Shown here: piece after piece, positions 8,570-16,726 of the stretch
Position numbering within the stretch: position 1 is the first letter of the stretch
Layout of the letters: the number at the start of each line of letters is the position of its first letter
Assembly: GCF_018780105.1 (NCBI RefSeq)
Contig: NZ_JADMKC010000005.1
Location: 310,416-374,415, forward strand
Length of the DNA stretch: 64,000 nt
Direction: 5' to 3'
Source of the DNA: Thiobacillus sp.
Lineage (GTDB): Bacteria; Pseudomonadota; Gammaproteobacteria; Burkholderiales; Thiobacillaceae
The notes under the pieces: model-generated
Database searches by the model: none
Told to the model about the DNA's origin: nothing
What the model saw: only the letters and a program-made list of their open reading frames with translations
Program-made: the position numbers and the translations under genes

Positions 8570-9865
8570 ATGAATGACTTGTTTCAACCCGGCGTGCGCC
8601 GCCGCGAGGTATGGGCGTGGGCAATGTACGACTTCGCCAATTCTGGCTACACCACGGTGGTCATCACCGCCGTGTTCAGCGCCTATTTCGTGGCGGCCGT
8701 GGCCGGCAATGCGCCATGGGCGACGTTTGCCTGGACGCTGGCGCTCTCTGTTTCCTATGCGCTGGTGATGCTGACCGCGCCGCTGATTGGCGCCTATGCC
8801 GACGCGCACGCCAGCAAGAAGAAGCTGCTATGGCTGACTACCCTGGGCTGCGCAGGCTTTACTGCGCTGCTGGTGTTTGCCGCGCCCGGCGCGCTGATTC
8901 TGGCCATCGTCGCGCTGGTGCTGTCCAACTATTTCTTCGGTACCGGCGAAAATCTGATCGCCGCGTTTTTGCCTGAACTCGCGCGTCCGCGCGCACTCGG
9001 CCGGGTGTCGGGCTGGGGCTGGTCGTTGGGCTATGTCGGCGGGCTGGTGTCGCTGGGGGCGAGCCTGGCCTATATCAGCTGGGCGCAGGCCCAGGGGCAG
9101 GGCGCAAGCGACTTTGTTCCGGTGACCATGCTGATCACCGCTGCGATTTTCATGCTGGCCAGTCTGCCCACGCTGACGATGCTGCGCGAACGCGCCACGC
9201 CGCAGCCGGCGCAAATTGCGCGCAACGCCTGGGCGCAGGTGCGGCACACGCTGGGCCATCTGCGACAGCTGCCCGATCTCAAACGTTTTCTGGTGTGCAC
9301 CGTGCTGTATCAGGCGGGCATCCAGGCGGTGATCACATTGGCGGCGATCTACGCTAGCCAGGTGTTCCATTTCACCACCCAGCAAACCATCCTGCTGGTG
9401 TTGCTGGTCAATATCACGGCGGCGCTCGGCGCTTTCGTGTTCGGCCACGTGCAGGACCGGATCGGCCATGTGCGGGCGATCGCGTTGACGCTGGCGGGCT
9501 GGATCGTGATGGTGTTGCTGGCCTGGATGGCGCCGGACGAGCGCATGTTCTGGGTGGCGGCCAATCTGGCCGGGTTGTGCATGGGCGCTTCGCAGTCGGC
9601 CGGACGGGCGATGGTGGGCCTGCTGGCGCCGCCGGCGCAGCAGGCCGAGTTTTTCGGTTTGTGGGGGTTGGCGGTCAAGCTCGCGTCGATACTCGGCCCG
9701 CTGACTTACGGTGCGGCCAGCTGGATCACCGCAGGCGACCATCGTCAGGCGCTGCTGATCACCGGCAGCTATTTCGTCGCCGGCCTGTGGGCGCTGCGGG
9801 GTGTGCAGGCGGCACGCGGCCATCGCGCGGCGCGGCGCTTTGCGCAGGTCGGGCAGGGCGCATGA
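8570..9865 (+). CDS. MFS transporter, UMF1 (Atg22-like) family
   Basis: 431 residues with about 12 hydrophobic segments. The start region EVWAWAMYDFANSGYTTVVITAVF is a hallmark of the UMF1/YxiO permeases (W-x-x-YDFANS). The later GQxSGRAM-like stretch (ASQSAGRAMVGLLAP) and EFFGLW are also typical. It is an inner-membrane secondary transporter of unknown substrate; relatives export amino acids in eukaryotes. It overlaps the following acetyltransferase gene by 4 bases (ATGA), implying cotranscription. The Shine-Dalgarno sequence is weak. Confidence 0.9.
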   Translation: MNDLFQPGVRRREVWAWAMYDFANSGYTTVVITAVFSAYFVAAVAGNAPWATFAWTLALSVSYALVMLTAPLIGAYADAHASKKKLLWLTTLGCAGFTALLVFAAPGALILAIVALVLSNYFFGTGENLIAAFLPELARPRALGRVSGWGWSLGYVGGLVSLGASLAYISWAQAQGQGASDFVPVTMLITAAIFMLASLPTLTMLRERATPQPAQIARNAWAQVRHTLGHLRQLPDLKRFLVCTVLYQAGIQAVITLAAIYASQVFHFTTQQTILLVLLVNITAALGAFVFGHVQDRIGHVRAIALTLAGWIVMVLLAWMAPDERMFWVAANLAGLCMGASQSAGRAMVGLLAPPAQQAEFFGLWGLAVKLASILGPLTYGAASWITAGDHRQALLITGSYFVAGLWALRGVQAARGHRAARRFAQVGQGA

Positions 9866-10314
9866 GTCGCTTCGTCATCCACGAAACCGACTGGGCGCGC
9901 GATGCCGTGCGTCTGGGTGCGGTGCGGCGCAAGGTTTTCATCGACGAGCAGGGGGTGCCCGAGGCGCTGGAATGGGATGCCGACGATGCCGGCTCGCTGC
10001 ATCTGCTGGTCACCCTGGCGGACGGCACGGCGATCGGCTGCGCGCGCCTGCTGCCCGACGGCCATATTGGCCGCATGGCGGTGCTGCCGGAATGGCGCGG
10101 ACACGGGGTTGGGCAAGCCTTGCTGGCAGCGGCAGTCCATCTGGCACAGTCGCAGGGCCACGCTTGCGTCCTGCTCAGCGCGCAAACCCATGCGGCTGGT
10201 TTCTATGTTGCAGCCGGATTCATGGCAGTGGGCAACCCTTATGAAGAGGCGGGTATTCCGCATGTCGCCATGCAGAAGTACTTAAACCCGGATAATCCAT
10301 CAGGCGGCGCTTAG
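9862..10314 (+). CDS. GNAT-family N-acetyltransferase (ElaA-like)
   Basis: 150 residues. Acetyl-CoA binding motif A is visible as GRMAVLPEWRGHGVGQALL. The N-terminal VRRKVFIDEQGVPEALEWD is typical of the GNAT group that includes ElaA/YjcF. The acceptor is unknown. It starts within the transporter gene. The last nine residues (NPDNPSGGA) and the stop codon are encoded by the left terminus of a palindromic repeat, so the original C-terminus was probably replaced when the element arrived. Confidence 0.9.
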   Translation: MSRFVIHETDWARDAVRLGAVRRKVFIDEQGVPEALEWDADDAGSLHLLVTLADGTAIGCARLLPDGHIGRMAVLPEWRGHGVGQALLAAAVHLAQSQGHACVLLSAQTHAAGFYVAAGFMAVGNPYEEAGIPHVAMQKYLNPDNPSGGA

Positions 10315-10461
10315 CGCCTACGCGCGCGCTGGCGGCCGCTTTGCGGTCATTTTTGCCGCTTGCTCGGCGCCCATGGAACAACCATGGGCTTCTCCCAAGC
10401 AACAAAACTGCCTCGCAAACCGTCTCGCCATCATCGCGCGTCCTGATGGATTATCCGGGTT
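10285..10461. repeat. 177-base palindromic element with perfect 20-base termini
   Basis: The left end AACCCGGATAATCCATCAGG (10285-10304) and right end CCTGATGGATTATCCGGGTT (10442-10461) are exact reverse complements. Inside is a tight hairpin GCCCATGG-AACAA-CCATGGGC (10367-10387). No gene is encoded. It overlaps the 3' end of the acetyltransferase gene and looks like a MITE-type non-autonomous element; no transposase is visible in the window. Confidence 0.75.
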
Positions 10462-10583
10462 GAATTGAGCAGCTGATCAAGCCAGTTGTTTTTGGCGGCT
10501 TGGCAATTAAGTATTTACTGATAGAGTTCAATTCAATTCGTTTATCGCTGGCCCGCGCGGCCCTATCAAAGGATCAATCAAGC

Positions 10584-11579
10584 ATGGCACCTCTCAGAGC
10601 AGGCATTGTTGGCGCAGGAATAGCCGGAGCCAGTTGCGCGGGCACGCTCGCAGCAGCAGGCTGGGACGTGGATATATTCGATAAGGCACGCGGGGCGGGT
10701 GGTCGCCTGTCGACCCGCCGCCTGGAGCCGGGCTGGGCCACGCTGGGTACGCCGTTCATTTCGGCCAAGCGCGATCCGTTCCGTAGCCAGCTGCGCGACT
10801 GGGCGCGTCAGGGCTGGCTCGCACCGGTGCGTGGCGAGGTGCTGCATGGCCGCGCCAACAAGGGCTGGGCACACGCGCAGTTGCAAAACCATTACCTCCC
10901 ACTGATCGAGCCGTCCCAGATCGTGCGCAAATTGCTGGGCACGGCGCATCTGTATACCGAGTCGCGCGTCAGCGCGGTTCGTCCGCGCACGATCATTCTG
11001 GAAAACGGCCAGGTCATGGGCGATTACGACTGCGTCGTCTGCAGCGTGCCGGTGCCGCAGGCAATTCCCCTGCTCGATGCCTTGCCGCGTCTGAGCGAAC
11101 GTCTCGGTGAAGTGCACTATCGTCCGATCTGGTCGTTTCTGATGCGCTGGGAGGGCGGGCCTGAGGCTGACATTATCCGTTTCGACGACCATCTGATTGA
11201 CCTGGCGGTGCGGCAAACAGCCGGCGGCGAAGGCCTGTGGACGGTGCACAGCAGCCACGAATTCGCCGAAACCTATCTGGAGGCCTCGGAGATGGAGGCC
11301 AGCACCCGCGCCGCCTCGGCCGTGATGGGTTTGCTGGGCCTGCCGTGGCCGGTCGAGGTCGAAGCCTCGCATTTGTGGCGGCATGCCAAGCCGGAATCCA
11401 CGATCGGCGGTTTCTGGCTGGGCGACCGTGAAAACCGGGTCGCCCTGATCGGCGACGGCATTGCCGGCGCCGGCGTCGAGCGCGCCTGGGAAAGCGGCGT
11501 GCGGCTGGCGCAGGCGCTGATGCTGGCGGAGGTCGAACTGGCGGACTGCCCGGCTATCTCGGCCCTGGATGAAGGTTGA
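10584..11579 (+). CDS. FAD-dependent amine-oxidase-like protein (renalase-like)
   Basis: 331 residues. The start at 10584 is preferred over the TTG at 10500 because AAAGGA precedes it and the dinucleotide-binding motif follows directly (GIVGAGIAGASCAG). GGRLSTRR is the conserved FAD pyrophosphate site of this family, and the C-terminal GDGIAGAGVERAWESG closes the FAD domain. Renalase-like bacterial proteins oxidise reduced or misformed nicotinamide dinucleotides, but the substrate here cannot be read. It is monocistronic or weakly linked to the following ferritin-like gene. Confidence 0.85.
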   Translation: MAPLRAGIVGAGIAGASCAGTLAAAGWDVDIFDKARGAGGRLSTRRLEPGWATLGTPFISAKRDPFRSQLRDWARQGWLAPVRGEVLHGRANKGWAHAQLQNHYLPLIEPSQIVRKLLGTAHLYTESRVSAVRPRTIILENGQVMGDYDCVVCSVPVPQAIPLLDALPRLSERLGEVHYRPIWSFLMRWEGGPEADIIRFDDHLIDLAVRQTAGGEGLWTVHSSHEFAETYLEASEMEASTRAASAVMGLLGLPWPVEVEASHLWRHAKPESTIGGFWLGDRENRVALIGDGIAGAGVERAWESGVRLAQALMLAEVELADCPAISALDEG

Positions 11580-11645
11580 TCCGCGATCGAATGCGTGACA
11601 TGAGCCGGAATTAAACTTCCACACGGTCGAATCTGTTCGGCCGTC

Positions 11646-12530
11646 ATGGGTCTATACATTCCGATACGCCACGCCCCGATACATCAGGCCTGCTCCGACA
11701 TGCTTTATATCGACCTTTTCAAATCGCTTGAACGCGCCCGCTGGAACATGGAAACCGATATTCCATGGGACAGCTTCGATGCCGCCAGGCTGAGCGACGA
11801 GCAGGCGCTGACGATCAAGCTCAACGCGATTACCGAGTGGGCGGCGCTGCCGGCTACCGAAATGTTCCTGCGCGACTTTGCGCACGACAGCGATTTTTCC
11901 GCCTTCATGTCGATCTGGTTCTACGAGGAACAGAAGCATTCGCTGGTGCTGATGGAATACCTGCGCCGCTTCAAACCCGAGTACGTGCCGACCGAGGACG
12001 AGCTGCACGCTGTTCGCTTCCCGTTCGACCCGGCGCCGCCGATGGAAACCCTGATGCTGCATTTCTGTGGCGAGGTGCGCCTCACCCAGTGGTACAAGTG
12101 CGCATCGGCGTGGCATACCGAGCCGGTGATCAAGCACATCTACGAAACCATCTCGCGCGACGAGGCCCGCCATGGCGGCGCATATCTGCAATACATGAAG
12201 CGGGCGCTGAAGCAGGGCGGGCCCGGCGTGGCGGCGGCGTTCGCCAGGATCGGTTTCCTGATGGCCTCCAGCCAGCGCTCCGACAAGGCCTTGCACCCCA
12301 CCAACCTGCACGTCAACGAGGCGCTGTTTCCGCAGGACACGATCCAGTCGCGCCTGCCCGATCCGCAATGGCTGGAACGCTGGCTCGACGAACAGATCCG
12401 CTTTGACGAAACCTGGGAAAACAAGGTGGTCGGCGGCATCCTGCGCAATCTGTCCAGTCTGCTCGGCCAGACGTTCGAGAACGTGCGCGACCTCAACCGT
12501 TACCGCAAACAGATGCTGGCTGCGGCCTGA
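11646..12530 (+). CDS. Ferritin-like diiron protein
   Basis: 294 residues from 11646, or 276 if translation begins at ATG 11700 (MLYIDLFKSL). Neither start has a good Shine-Dalgarno sequence. Diiron-type ligands are visible: E in ATEMFLRDFAHDS, EEQKH, E in CGEVRLTQWY and DEARHGG. This pattern fits the ferritin-like or acyl-ACP desaturase superfamily. It could be a desaturase, an oxygenase or an oxidase; the substrate is unknown. The C-terminus ends 10 bases before a palindromic repeat. Confidence 0.75.
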   Translation: MGLYIPIRHAPIHQACSDMLYIDLFKSLERARWNMETDIPWDSFDAARLSDEQALTIKLNAITEWAALPATEMFLRDFAHDSDFSAFMSIWFYEEQKHSLVLMEYLRRFKPEYVPTEDELHAVRFPFDPAPPMETLMLHFCGEVRLTQWYKCASAWHTEPVIKHIYETISRDEARHGGAYLQYMKRALKQGGPGVAAAFARIGFLMASSQRSDKALHPTNLHVNEALFPQDTIQSRLPDPQWLERWLDEQIRFDETWENKVVGGILRNLSSLLGQTFENVRDLNRYRKQMLAAA

Positions 12531-12540
12531 GCGGCCTGAC

Positions 12541-12706
12541 TAGGAGCCTGTCGGACTAGAAGGAAATCGGCTGCAAATCCGCCTGGCCGGTCCATATTTC
12601 GCCGCTTTCTTGAGCAATAGAATGACTATTGCCCTGCGAAATCGTCAAAATCTGTCCTCGACCAGCCGAATTTTCGCTTCGATTTTTCAAGTCCGACAGG
12701 CTCCTA
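12541..12706. repeat. 166-base MITE-like element with 17-base inverted termini
   Basis: The left terminus TAGGAGCCTGTCGGACT (12541-12557) is matched by its exact reverse complement at 12690-12706. The interior is AT-richer and non-coding. It separates two convergent genes, and its right terminus supplies the TAG stop of the pseudouridine synthase gene. No transposase of matching ends is visible. Confidence 0.8.
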
Positions 12707-13426
12707 GAATCGCTCGTCCGGACGCAGATAACGCCATTGCCCCTGCGGCACCTTGCCCAGCGACACCCCGCCGAGGCGGATGCGCTTCATCGACACTACC
12801 TGCAAACCGACGGCTTCGCACAGATGGGCGACTTGCCCCACCTGCGCACCCTTTAGCGCCACGCGCAGGCGGGTTTCGTTTTGCCAGCTGACTTTGATCG
12901 TCGGCGGGATGCGGCCGTTGTAGCGGATGGCCTGGTTCAATTTTTTCAGCGTGTTCGGCAGCACTTCGCCGCTTACTTCGACTATGAGTTCGTGCTCGAT
13001 CAGGGCGGCGTCTTCGCCGAGCTTGCGCGAGACGTGCCAGTCCTGGGTGAAGACGACCAGGCCGCTGGCGTCGGTTTCGAGCGGGACGCAGGGCGTGAGC
13101 TGGGTGAAATGCCGTTTCAGCCGTGCGATCCCCGAGGCGTCTTCTGCCCAGTGGTGGGCCGCGTCGAGCAGCTGCGCCGCCGCCGGGTCGCCCTCTATGG
13201 CGTGATGGCCGGGCGGCTTGTGCAGCAGCAGGGTGACGGGTTCGGCCTGCATGATGTTGGCGGCGGGGTCGATGTCGATGCGTTCCGCCGCGACGCGCGC
13301 CTGCGGCTCCTCGACCACCACACCCTCGACCCGCACCCAGCCGCCGGTGATGAGCTGCTCGGCTTCGCGGCGCGAGCAGGCGCGCAGTTCGGCGACACGT
13401 TTGGCAAGGCGGACGGGTTCTGTCAT
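12704..13426 (-). CDS. RsuA/RluF-type pseudouridine synthase-like protein
   Basis: 240 residues. An N-terminal S4 RNA-binding domain (VRLAKRVAELRACSRREAEQLI) is followed by the RsuA-type catalytic fold (LLLHKPPGHH, LVVFTQDWHVSRKL, HELIVEV, RYNGRIPPTIKV, RIRLGGVSLGKVPQGQWRYL). In the family the catalytic aspartate lies in GRLDxxTxGL; here the matching stretch is VPLETDASGL, placing glutamate at that position. It may bind RNA without modifying it, or use the neighbouring aspartate. Its stop codon comes from an adjoining repeat element. Confidence 0.82.
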   Translation of the reverse strand: MTEPVRLAKRVAELRACSRREAEQLITGGWVRVEGVVVEEPQARVAAERIDIDPAANIMQAEPVTLLLHKPPGHHAIEGDPAAAQLLDAAHHWAEDASGIARLKRHFTQLTPCVPLETDASGLVVFTQDWHVSRKLGEDAALIEHELIVEVSGEVLPNTLKKLNQAIRYNGRIPPTIKVSWQNETRLRVALKGAQVGQVAHLCEAVGLQVVSMKRIRLGGVSLGKVPQGQWRYLRPDERF

Positions 13427-13527
13427 GGCGGGGGGCGAGTTCCAACGAGGCAGCGAGTTTAACGCCGGCCGGTTGTTATTGCGGATGCGGGCGCGGTATG
13501 CTTTTGGATCATTCTTTGGAGACGACC

Positions 13528-14316
13528 ATGAAAACCACCCTTGCTCTGACCTTGCTGTTGTTCACAGCGTCCGCCCATGCTGCCGTGATCGGCAAGGATG
13601 TCAGCTATCCGGCGGGCGATACCACGATGCGCGGCTATCTGGCCTACGACGACGCCGTCAAGGGCAAGCGCGCCGGGGTGCTGGTGGTGCCCGAATGGTG
13701 GGGCGTCAACGACTACGCACGGAAGCGGGCGCGCATGCTGGCCGGCGAAGGCTATGTCGCGCTGGTGGTCGACATGTACGGCAACGGCCAGACGGCCGAC
13801 AACCCGGCGGATGCTGGCAAGCTGGCCGGCAGCGTCAACAAGAATCCGCCGCTGGCGCTGGGCCGCTTCCAGGCGGCCGAGCAGTTTCTCGGCAAGCAGC
13901 CCAATGTGAAGAAGGGCGAACTGGCCGCGCTGGGCTACTGTTTTGGCGGCGGCGTGGTACTCAACATGGCGCGCGCGGGCGAGCCGCTAAAATCGGCGGT
14001 CAGCTATCACGGCGTGCTGGCCACCGACGTCGCGGTCAAGCCCGGCAGCATCAAGACGAAGCTGCGCGTGTTCCACGGTGAGGCCGACCCGGTGGTGCCG
14101 CCGGAGCAGGTCGAAGCGTTCAAGCTCGAAATGGACACCGCCAAGGCCGACTACATGTTCGTGGCCTATCCAGGGGTGAAGCACACCTTCACCAACCGCG
14201 AAGCCGACAGCTACGCAGCGCAGTTCGGCCTGCCGCTCAAATACGACAACGCGGCCGACACCGATTCGTGGACGCGCACGCTCGAATTCCTCAAGTCGAC
14301 CCTGAACAATGACTGA
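13528..14316 (+). CDS. Secreted dienelactone hydrolase family protein
   Basis: 262 residues. The start at 13528 has TTGGAGA upstream and gives a clean signal peptide (KTTLALTLLLFTASAHA, cleavage near AHA-AV). The alpha/beta hydrolase triad is visible: nucleophilic cysteine in GYCFGGG, aspartate in HGEADPVVP and histidine in GVKHTFT. Dienelactone hydrolases open lactone rings in chlorocatechol degradation, but the many exported relatives have unknown ester substrates. The stop overlaps folE by 8 bases. Confidence 0.92.
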   Translation: MKTTLALTLLLFTASAHAAVIGKDVSYPAGDTTMRGYLAYDDAVKGKRAGVLVVPEWWGVNDYARKRARMLAGEGYVALVVDMYGNGQTADNPADAGKLAGSVNKNPPLALGRFQAAEQFLGKQPNVKKGELAALGYCFGGGVVLNMARAGEPLKSAVSYHGVLATDVAVKPGSIKTKLRVFHGEADPVVPPEQVEAFKLEMDTAKADYMFVAYPGVKHTFTNREADSYAAQFGLPLKYDNAADTDSWTRTLEFLKSTLNND

Positions 14317-14953
14317 CACCTGCGACCACGACGGCCACGCCCACCCGGCTTCGGGCAGTCTCGGCATCCCGCAGGTCGGGCAGTTCGATCCGGCGGCGTT
14401 CGAGCGGGCGGTCAACGACATGCTGGTCGCCTGTGGCGTGGCGCCGGATTCGGTACATACCGGGCGCACCGCCCAGCGTGTGCGCGAACTGTGGCAAAAG
14501 CGCCTGCTCGGCGGCTACGCCATGCACCCGGCCGATGCGCTGGGCGAAGGCTTCGCCGACACGCGCGACGACATGGTGGTGGTACGCGGCATCGCCGTGC
14601 ATGGCGTCTGTCCGCACCATCTAGTGCCGTTTCGCGGGGTGGCACACGTGGCCTATATTCCGGGCGGCCGGCTGCATGGCTTCGGGCGCATCGCGCGCAT
14701 GGTCGATGCGATCGGCCATCGCTTCACCTACCAGGAATGGATGACGCGCGACATCGCGGAAGCCCTGGTGACGCACGGTCTGGCGCAGGGCGCTGCGTGC
14801 ATCATCGAGGCCGAGCAACTATGCCTGCTGCTGGGCGAAGACCGGCGCGGCGACGAACGCGTGGTGACGCAGGCGTTCACCGGCTGCTTCCGCAGCAGCG
14901 ATCAGCAGCGCAACGAGTTTCTGCGCGCGGTGTCGCACTCAGATTTGCGCTGA
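14309..14953 (+). CDS. folE: GTP cyclohydrolase I
   Basis: 214 residues. It converts GTP to dihydroneopterin triphosphate, the entry to folate and pterin synthesis. Zinc-binding CPHH and a later cysteine (AEQLCLL) are present, as is the typical core VAHVAYIPGGRLHGFGRIARMVD. The N-terminus carries a His/Asp/Cys-rich stretch (TCDHDGHAHP) that might bind metal. It overlaps the preceding hydrolase gene, and a secreted protein follows after 43 bases. QueD, which uses the same product, is encoded at 28855. Confidence 0.92.
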   Translation: MTDTCDHDGHAHPASGSLGIPQVGQFDPAAFERAVNDMLVACGVAPDSVHTGRTAQRVRELWQKRLLGGYAMHPADALGEGFADTRDDMVVVRGIAVHGVCPHHLVPFRGVAHVAYIPGGRLHGFGRIARMVDAIGHRFTYQEWMTRDIAEALVTHGLAQGAACIIEAEQLCLLLGEDRRGDERVVTQAFTGCFRSSDQQRNEFLRAVSHSDLR

Positions 14954-14996
14954 TCGCAGCGGTCTGGTTTTGATTGTCCCTGCGCCTCGTACCCGC

Positions 14997-15554
14997 ATGA
15001 AGTCTGCCGTCCTGTCGCTTGCCTTGCTGGCGGCCACGCCCGCGCAGGCCGCCGAAGCCCCCAACTGGAATACCGAACCTGCACCCAGCGTGCTAGTCAA
15101 CCTGAGCGAGCCGGCTGCCGACGAAGTGGTGGTGGTGATCAACGACAACGCCCTGGGCGGCAACCATGCCGGCCTGTTTGCCGGCAAGCGGCTGCTCGAT
15201 CCGGCGGGCAGCTATGTGGGGGTGCGCAGTGAAGACAAGGACTGGCCGGGGCCGAGCCTGGCGGACTACGCGCGCTATCAGACAGTCGACGGCCCCAACA
15301 TCCGCCTCTATCGGTTTCGCCTGCAGCCCGATGCGTTCGCCCTGATCGAACAGCGCATCCAGGCCAGCGGCTTTACGGCGCCGCTGTTCTGTGCCGTGGC
15401 GGTGCAGAACCTGCTGGTCGGGGTGCCGCCGTTCGGGTCGATCGAATCGACCGGCTGGACGTACCCGACCGCGCTGGCTCAGACCCTGGATACGCTGACC
15501 CGGGGAGAGCCTGCGGCCGGGGTCTGCCAGAAGCTCGACGCGTCGCCGTGCTGA
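14997..15554 (+). CDS. Secreted protein, possible permuted papain-fold hydrolase
   Basis: 185 residues with a signal peptide (SAVLSLALLAATPAQAAE). The ATG at 14997 is chosen over the upstream TTG because it begins the signal. The mature part has a histidine in NHAGLF and a downstream cysteine in LFCAVAVQNLL. This order, His before Cys, is what YiiX/YebB-type permuted NlpC/P60 hydrolases show. That match is my inference from motif order only; a role on envelope amide bonds would follow if it is right. Confidence 0.6.
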   Translation: MKSAVLSLALLAATPAQAAEAPNWNTEPAPSVLVNLSEPAADEVVVVINDNALGGNHAGLFAGKRLLDPAGSYVGVRSEDKDWPGPSLADYARYQTVDGPNIRLYRFRLQPDAFALIEQRIQASGFTAPLFCAVAVQNLLVGVPPFGSIESTGWTYPTALAQTLDTLTRGEPAAGVCQKLDASPC

Positions 15555-15573
15555 TCCGCCCTGATTCTTTGTC

Positions 15574-15601
15574 TTGACACATACCAACCGGTATGTATGA
15601 T
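15574..15601 (+). promoter_or_regulatory. Promoter with TetR-type operator in the spacer
   Basis: TTGACA (15574-15579), a 16-base spacer and TATGAT (15596-15601) form a strong -35/-10 pair. The palindrome ACATACC-AACC-GGTATGT (15579-15596) fills the spacer, so a bound repressor would block polymerase. It is probably the autoregulatory operator of the adjoining TetR gene. Confidence 0.8.
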
Positions 15602-15608
15602 CAGGTTC

Positions 15609-16214
15609 ATGAACGCATCGATCAAAACCCCCGACCTGACCCGGCAAAAACTGCTGGAAGCGGCCTTCGCTGAAATTCATCGCAACGGCTTTCAGGCGGC
15701 ATCACTGACGCATATCCTCGCGGATACCGGCTTGACCAAAGGTGCGCTGTACCACCATTTTCCCGACAAGAAAGCGCTGGGGCTGGCGGTCATCGAGGAG
15801 GTGATCCGGCCACAACTGGCGGCAATGATGTTCGCGCCGCTGGCCGATACTCAACAGCCGCTGGCAGCGATGCAGGCGTTGCTCAAAGGCAAGGCGAGCG
15901 AGCCCGACCCCTGGGTGGTGACGCTGGGCTGTCCGCTCAACAATCTGATGCAGGAAATGAGCCCGGTCGACGAAGCCTTTCGGCTGCAGCTGAACAGCCT
16001 GTTCGAGGCGTGGGTGGGCGTGGTGACGGCGGCGCTGAAGCGCGGCCTCAAATCGGGCGAAGTGAATGCAGCGGTCAAGCCTGGCGATACCGCATTTTTC
16101 ATTGTGTCCGCGCTCGAAGGCTGTATCGGGATGAGCAAGAACACGCAGTCGGTCGCGGCGTATCGAGGCTGCCTCGGGCAGTTGAGCCACTATCTGGACA
16201 CCCTGAAATCATGA
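15609..16214 (+). CDS. TetR/AcrR-family repressor
   Basis: 201 residues from ATG 15609. The upstream ATG at 15597 lies inside the predicted -10 box and is unlikely to be transcribed. The N-terminal helix-turn-helix is clear (RQKLLEAAFAEIHRNGFQAASLTHILADTGLTKGALYHHFPDK); the C-terminal ligand domain has a cysteine pair region (TLGCPLNN). Its promoter carries a palindromic operator, pointing to autorepression. It heads an operon with a methyltransferase-like membrane protein and an AhpD-like protein. The inducer is probably a reactive electrophile or oxidant, by analogy with NemR/AcuR. Confidence 0.9.
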   Translation: MNASIKTPDLTRQKLLEAAFAEIHRNGFQAASLTHILADTGLTKGALYHHFPDKKALGLAVIEEVIRPQLAAMMFAPLADTQQPLAAMQALLKGKASEPDPWVVTLGCPLNNLMQEMSPVDEAFRLQLNSLFEAWVGVVTAALKRGLKSGEVNAAVKPGDTAFFIVSALEGCIGMSKNTQSVAAYRGCLGQLSHYLDTLKS

Positions 16215-16238
16215 ATTTCGCAACCGGAGGGGATGCGC

Positions 16239-16709
16239 ATGAAAAGTGAACTGCAACGTCCGCGTACGCTGATCCTGCCGCCCGCGCCTTACGCGGCTGC
16301 CCTTCTGGGCGGCTGGTGGCTGGATCGCCATGTGCTGCCGCTGGCCTTCGATGGCGGGGCCGCCTCGCGTCCGCTTGGCTGGCTGTGGCTGGCCGTCGGC
16401 CTGATGTTGTTCAGCTGGACGCTGTGGACGTTTTACCGCCATCACACCACGGTCAATCCCTATGCAGGCGCATCCGCGCTCTGCACGGACGGCCCGTTCC
16501 GCTTTAGCCGCAATCCCATCTACCTGGGCGACTGGTTCATTCTGGTCGGCGTGGCCTTGCTGCTCAACACGCTGTGGCCGTTGCTGTTCGCGCCCCTGAT
16601 CTGGGTCATGTTGCGCTTCGGCGTGATCCGGCATGAAGAAGCCCATCTCGAAGCGAAATTCGGCGAGGCTTACCGGCAATACAAACGCCGTGTCAGACGC
16701 TGGATCTAA
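16239..16709 (+). CDS. Isoprenylcysteine methyltransferase-like membrane protein
   Basis: 156 residues. ATG 16239 sits 8 bases after GGAGG; the upstream ATG at 16233 is too close. Four hydrophobic segments are seen. The C-terminal motif GPFRFSRNPIYLGDW and RHEEAHLEAKFGEAYRQYKRRVRRWI match the ICMT/PEMT family (R-N-P-x-Y and E-E-x-L-x-x-x-F-G-x-x-Y). These proteins methylate lipid or isoprenoid cysteine with SAM in eukaryotes; the bacterial substrate is unknown. It lies 24 bases after the TetR gene. Confidence 0.85.
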   Translation: MKSELQRPRTLILPPAPYAAALLGGWWLDRHVLPLAFDGGAASRPLGWLWLAVGLMLFSWTLWTFYRHHTTVNPYAGASALCTDGPFRFSRNPIYLGDWFILVGVALLLNTLWPLLFAPLIWVMLRFGVIRHEEAHLEAKFGEAYRQYKRRVRRWI

Positions 16710-16726
16710 ACCCCAAGGAGAGTTCA

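Noticed and set aside
12610..12891. Plus-strand open frame across the repeat and the pseudouridine synthase gene
   Set aside because: It spans a non-coding repeat and antisense coding sequence, and has no ribosome site.
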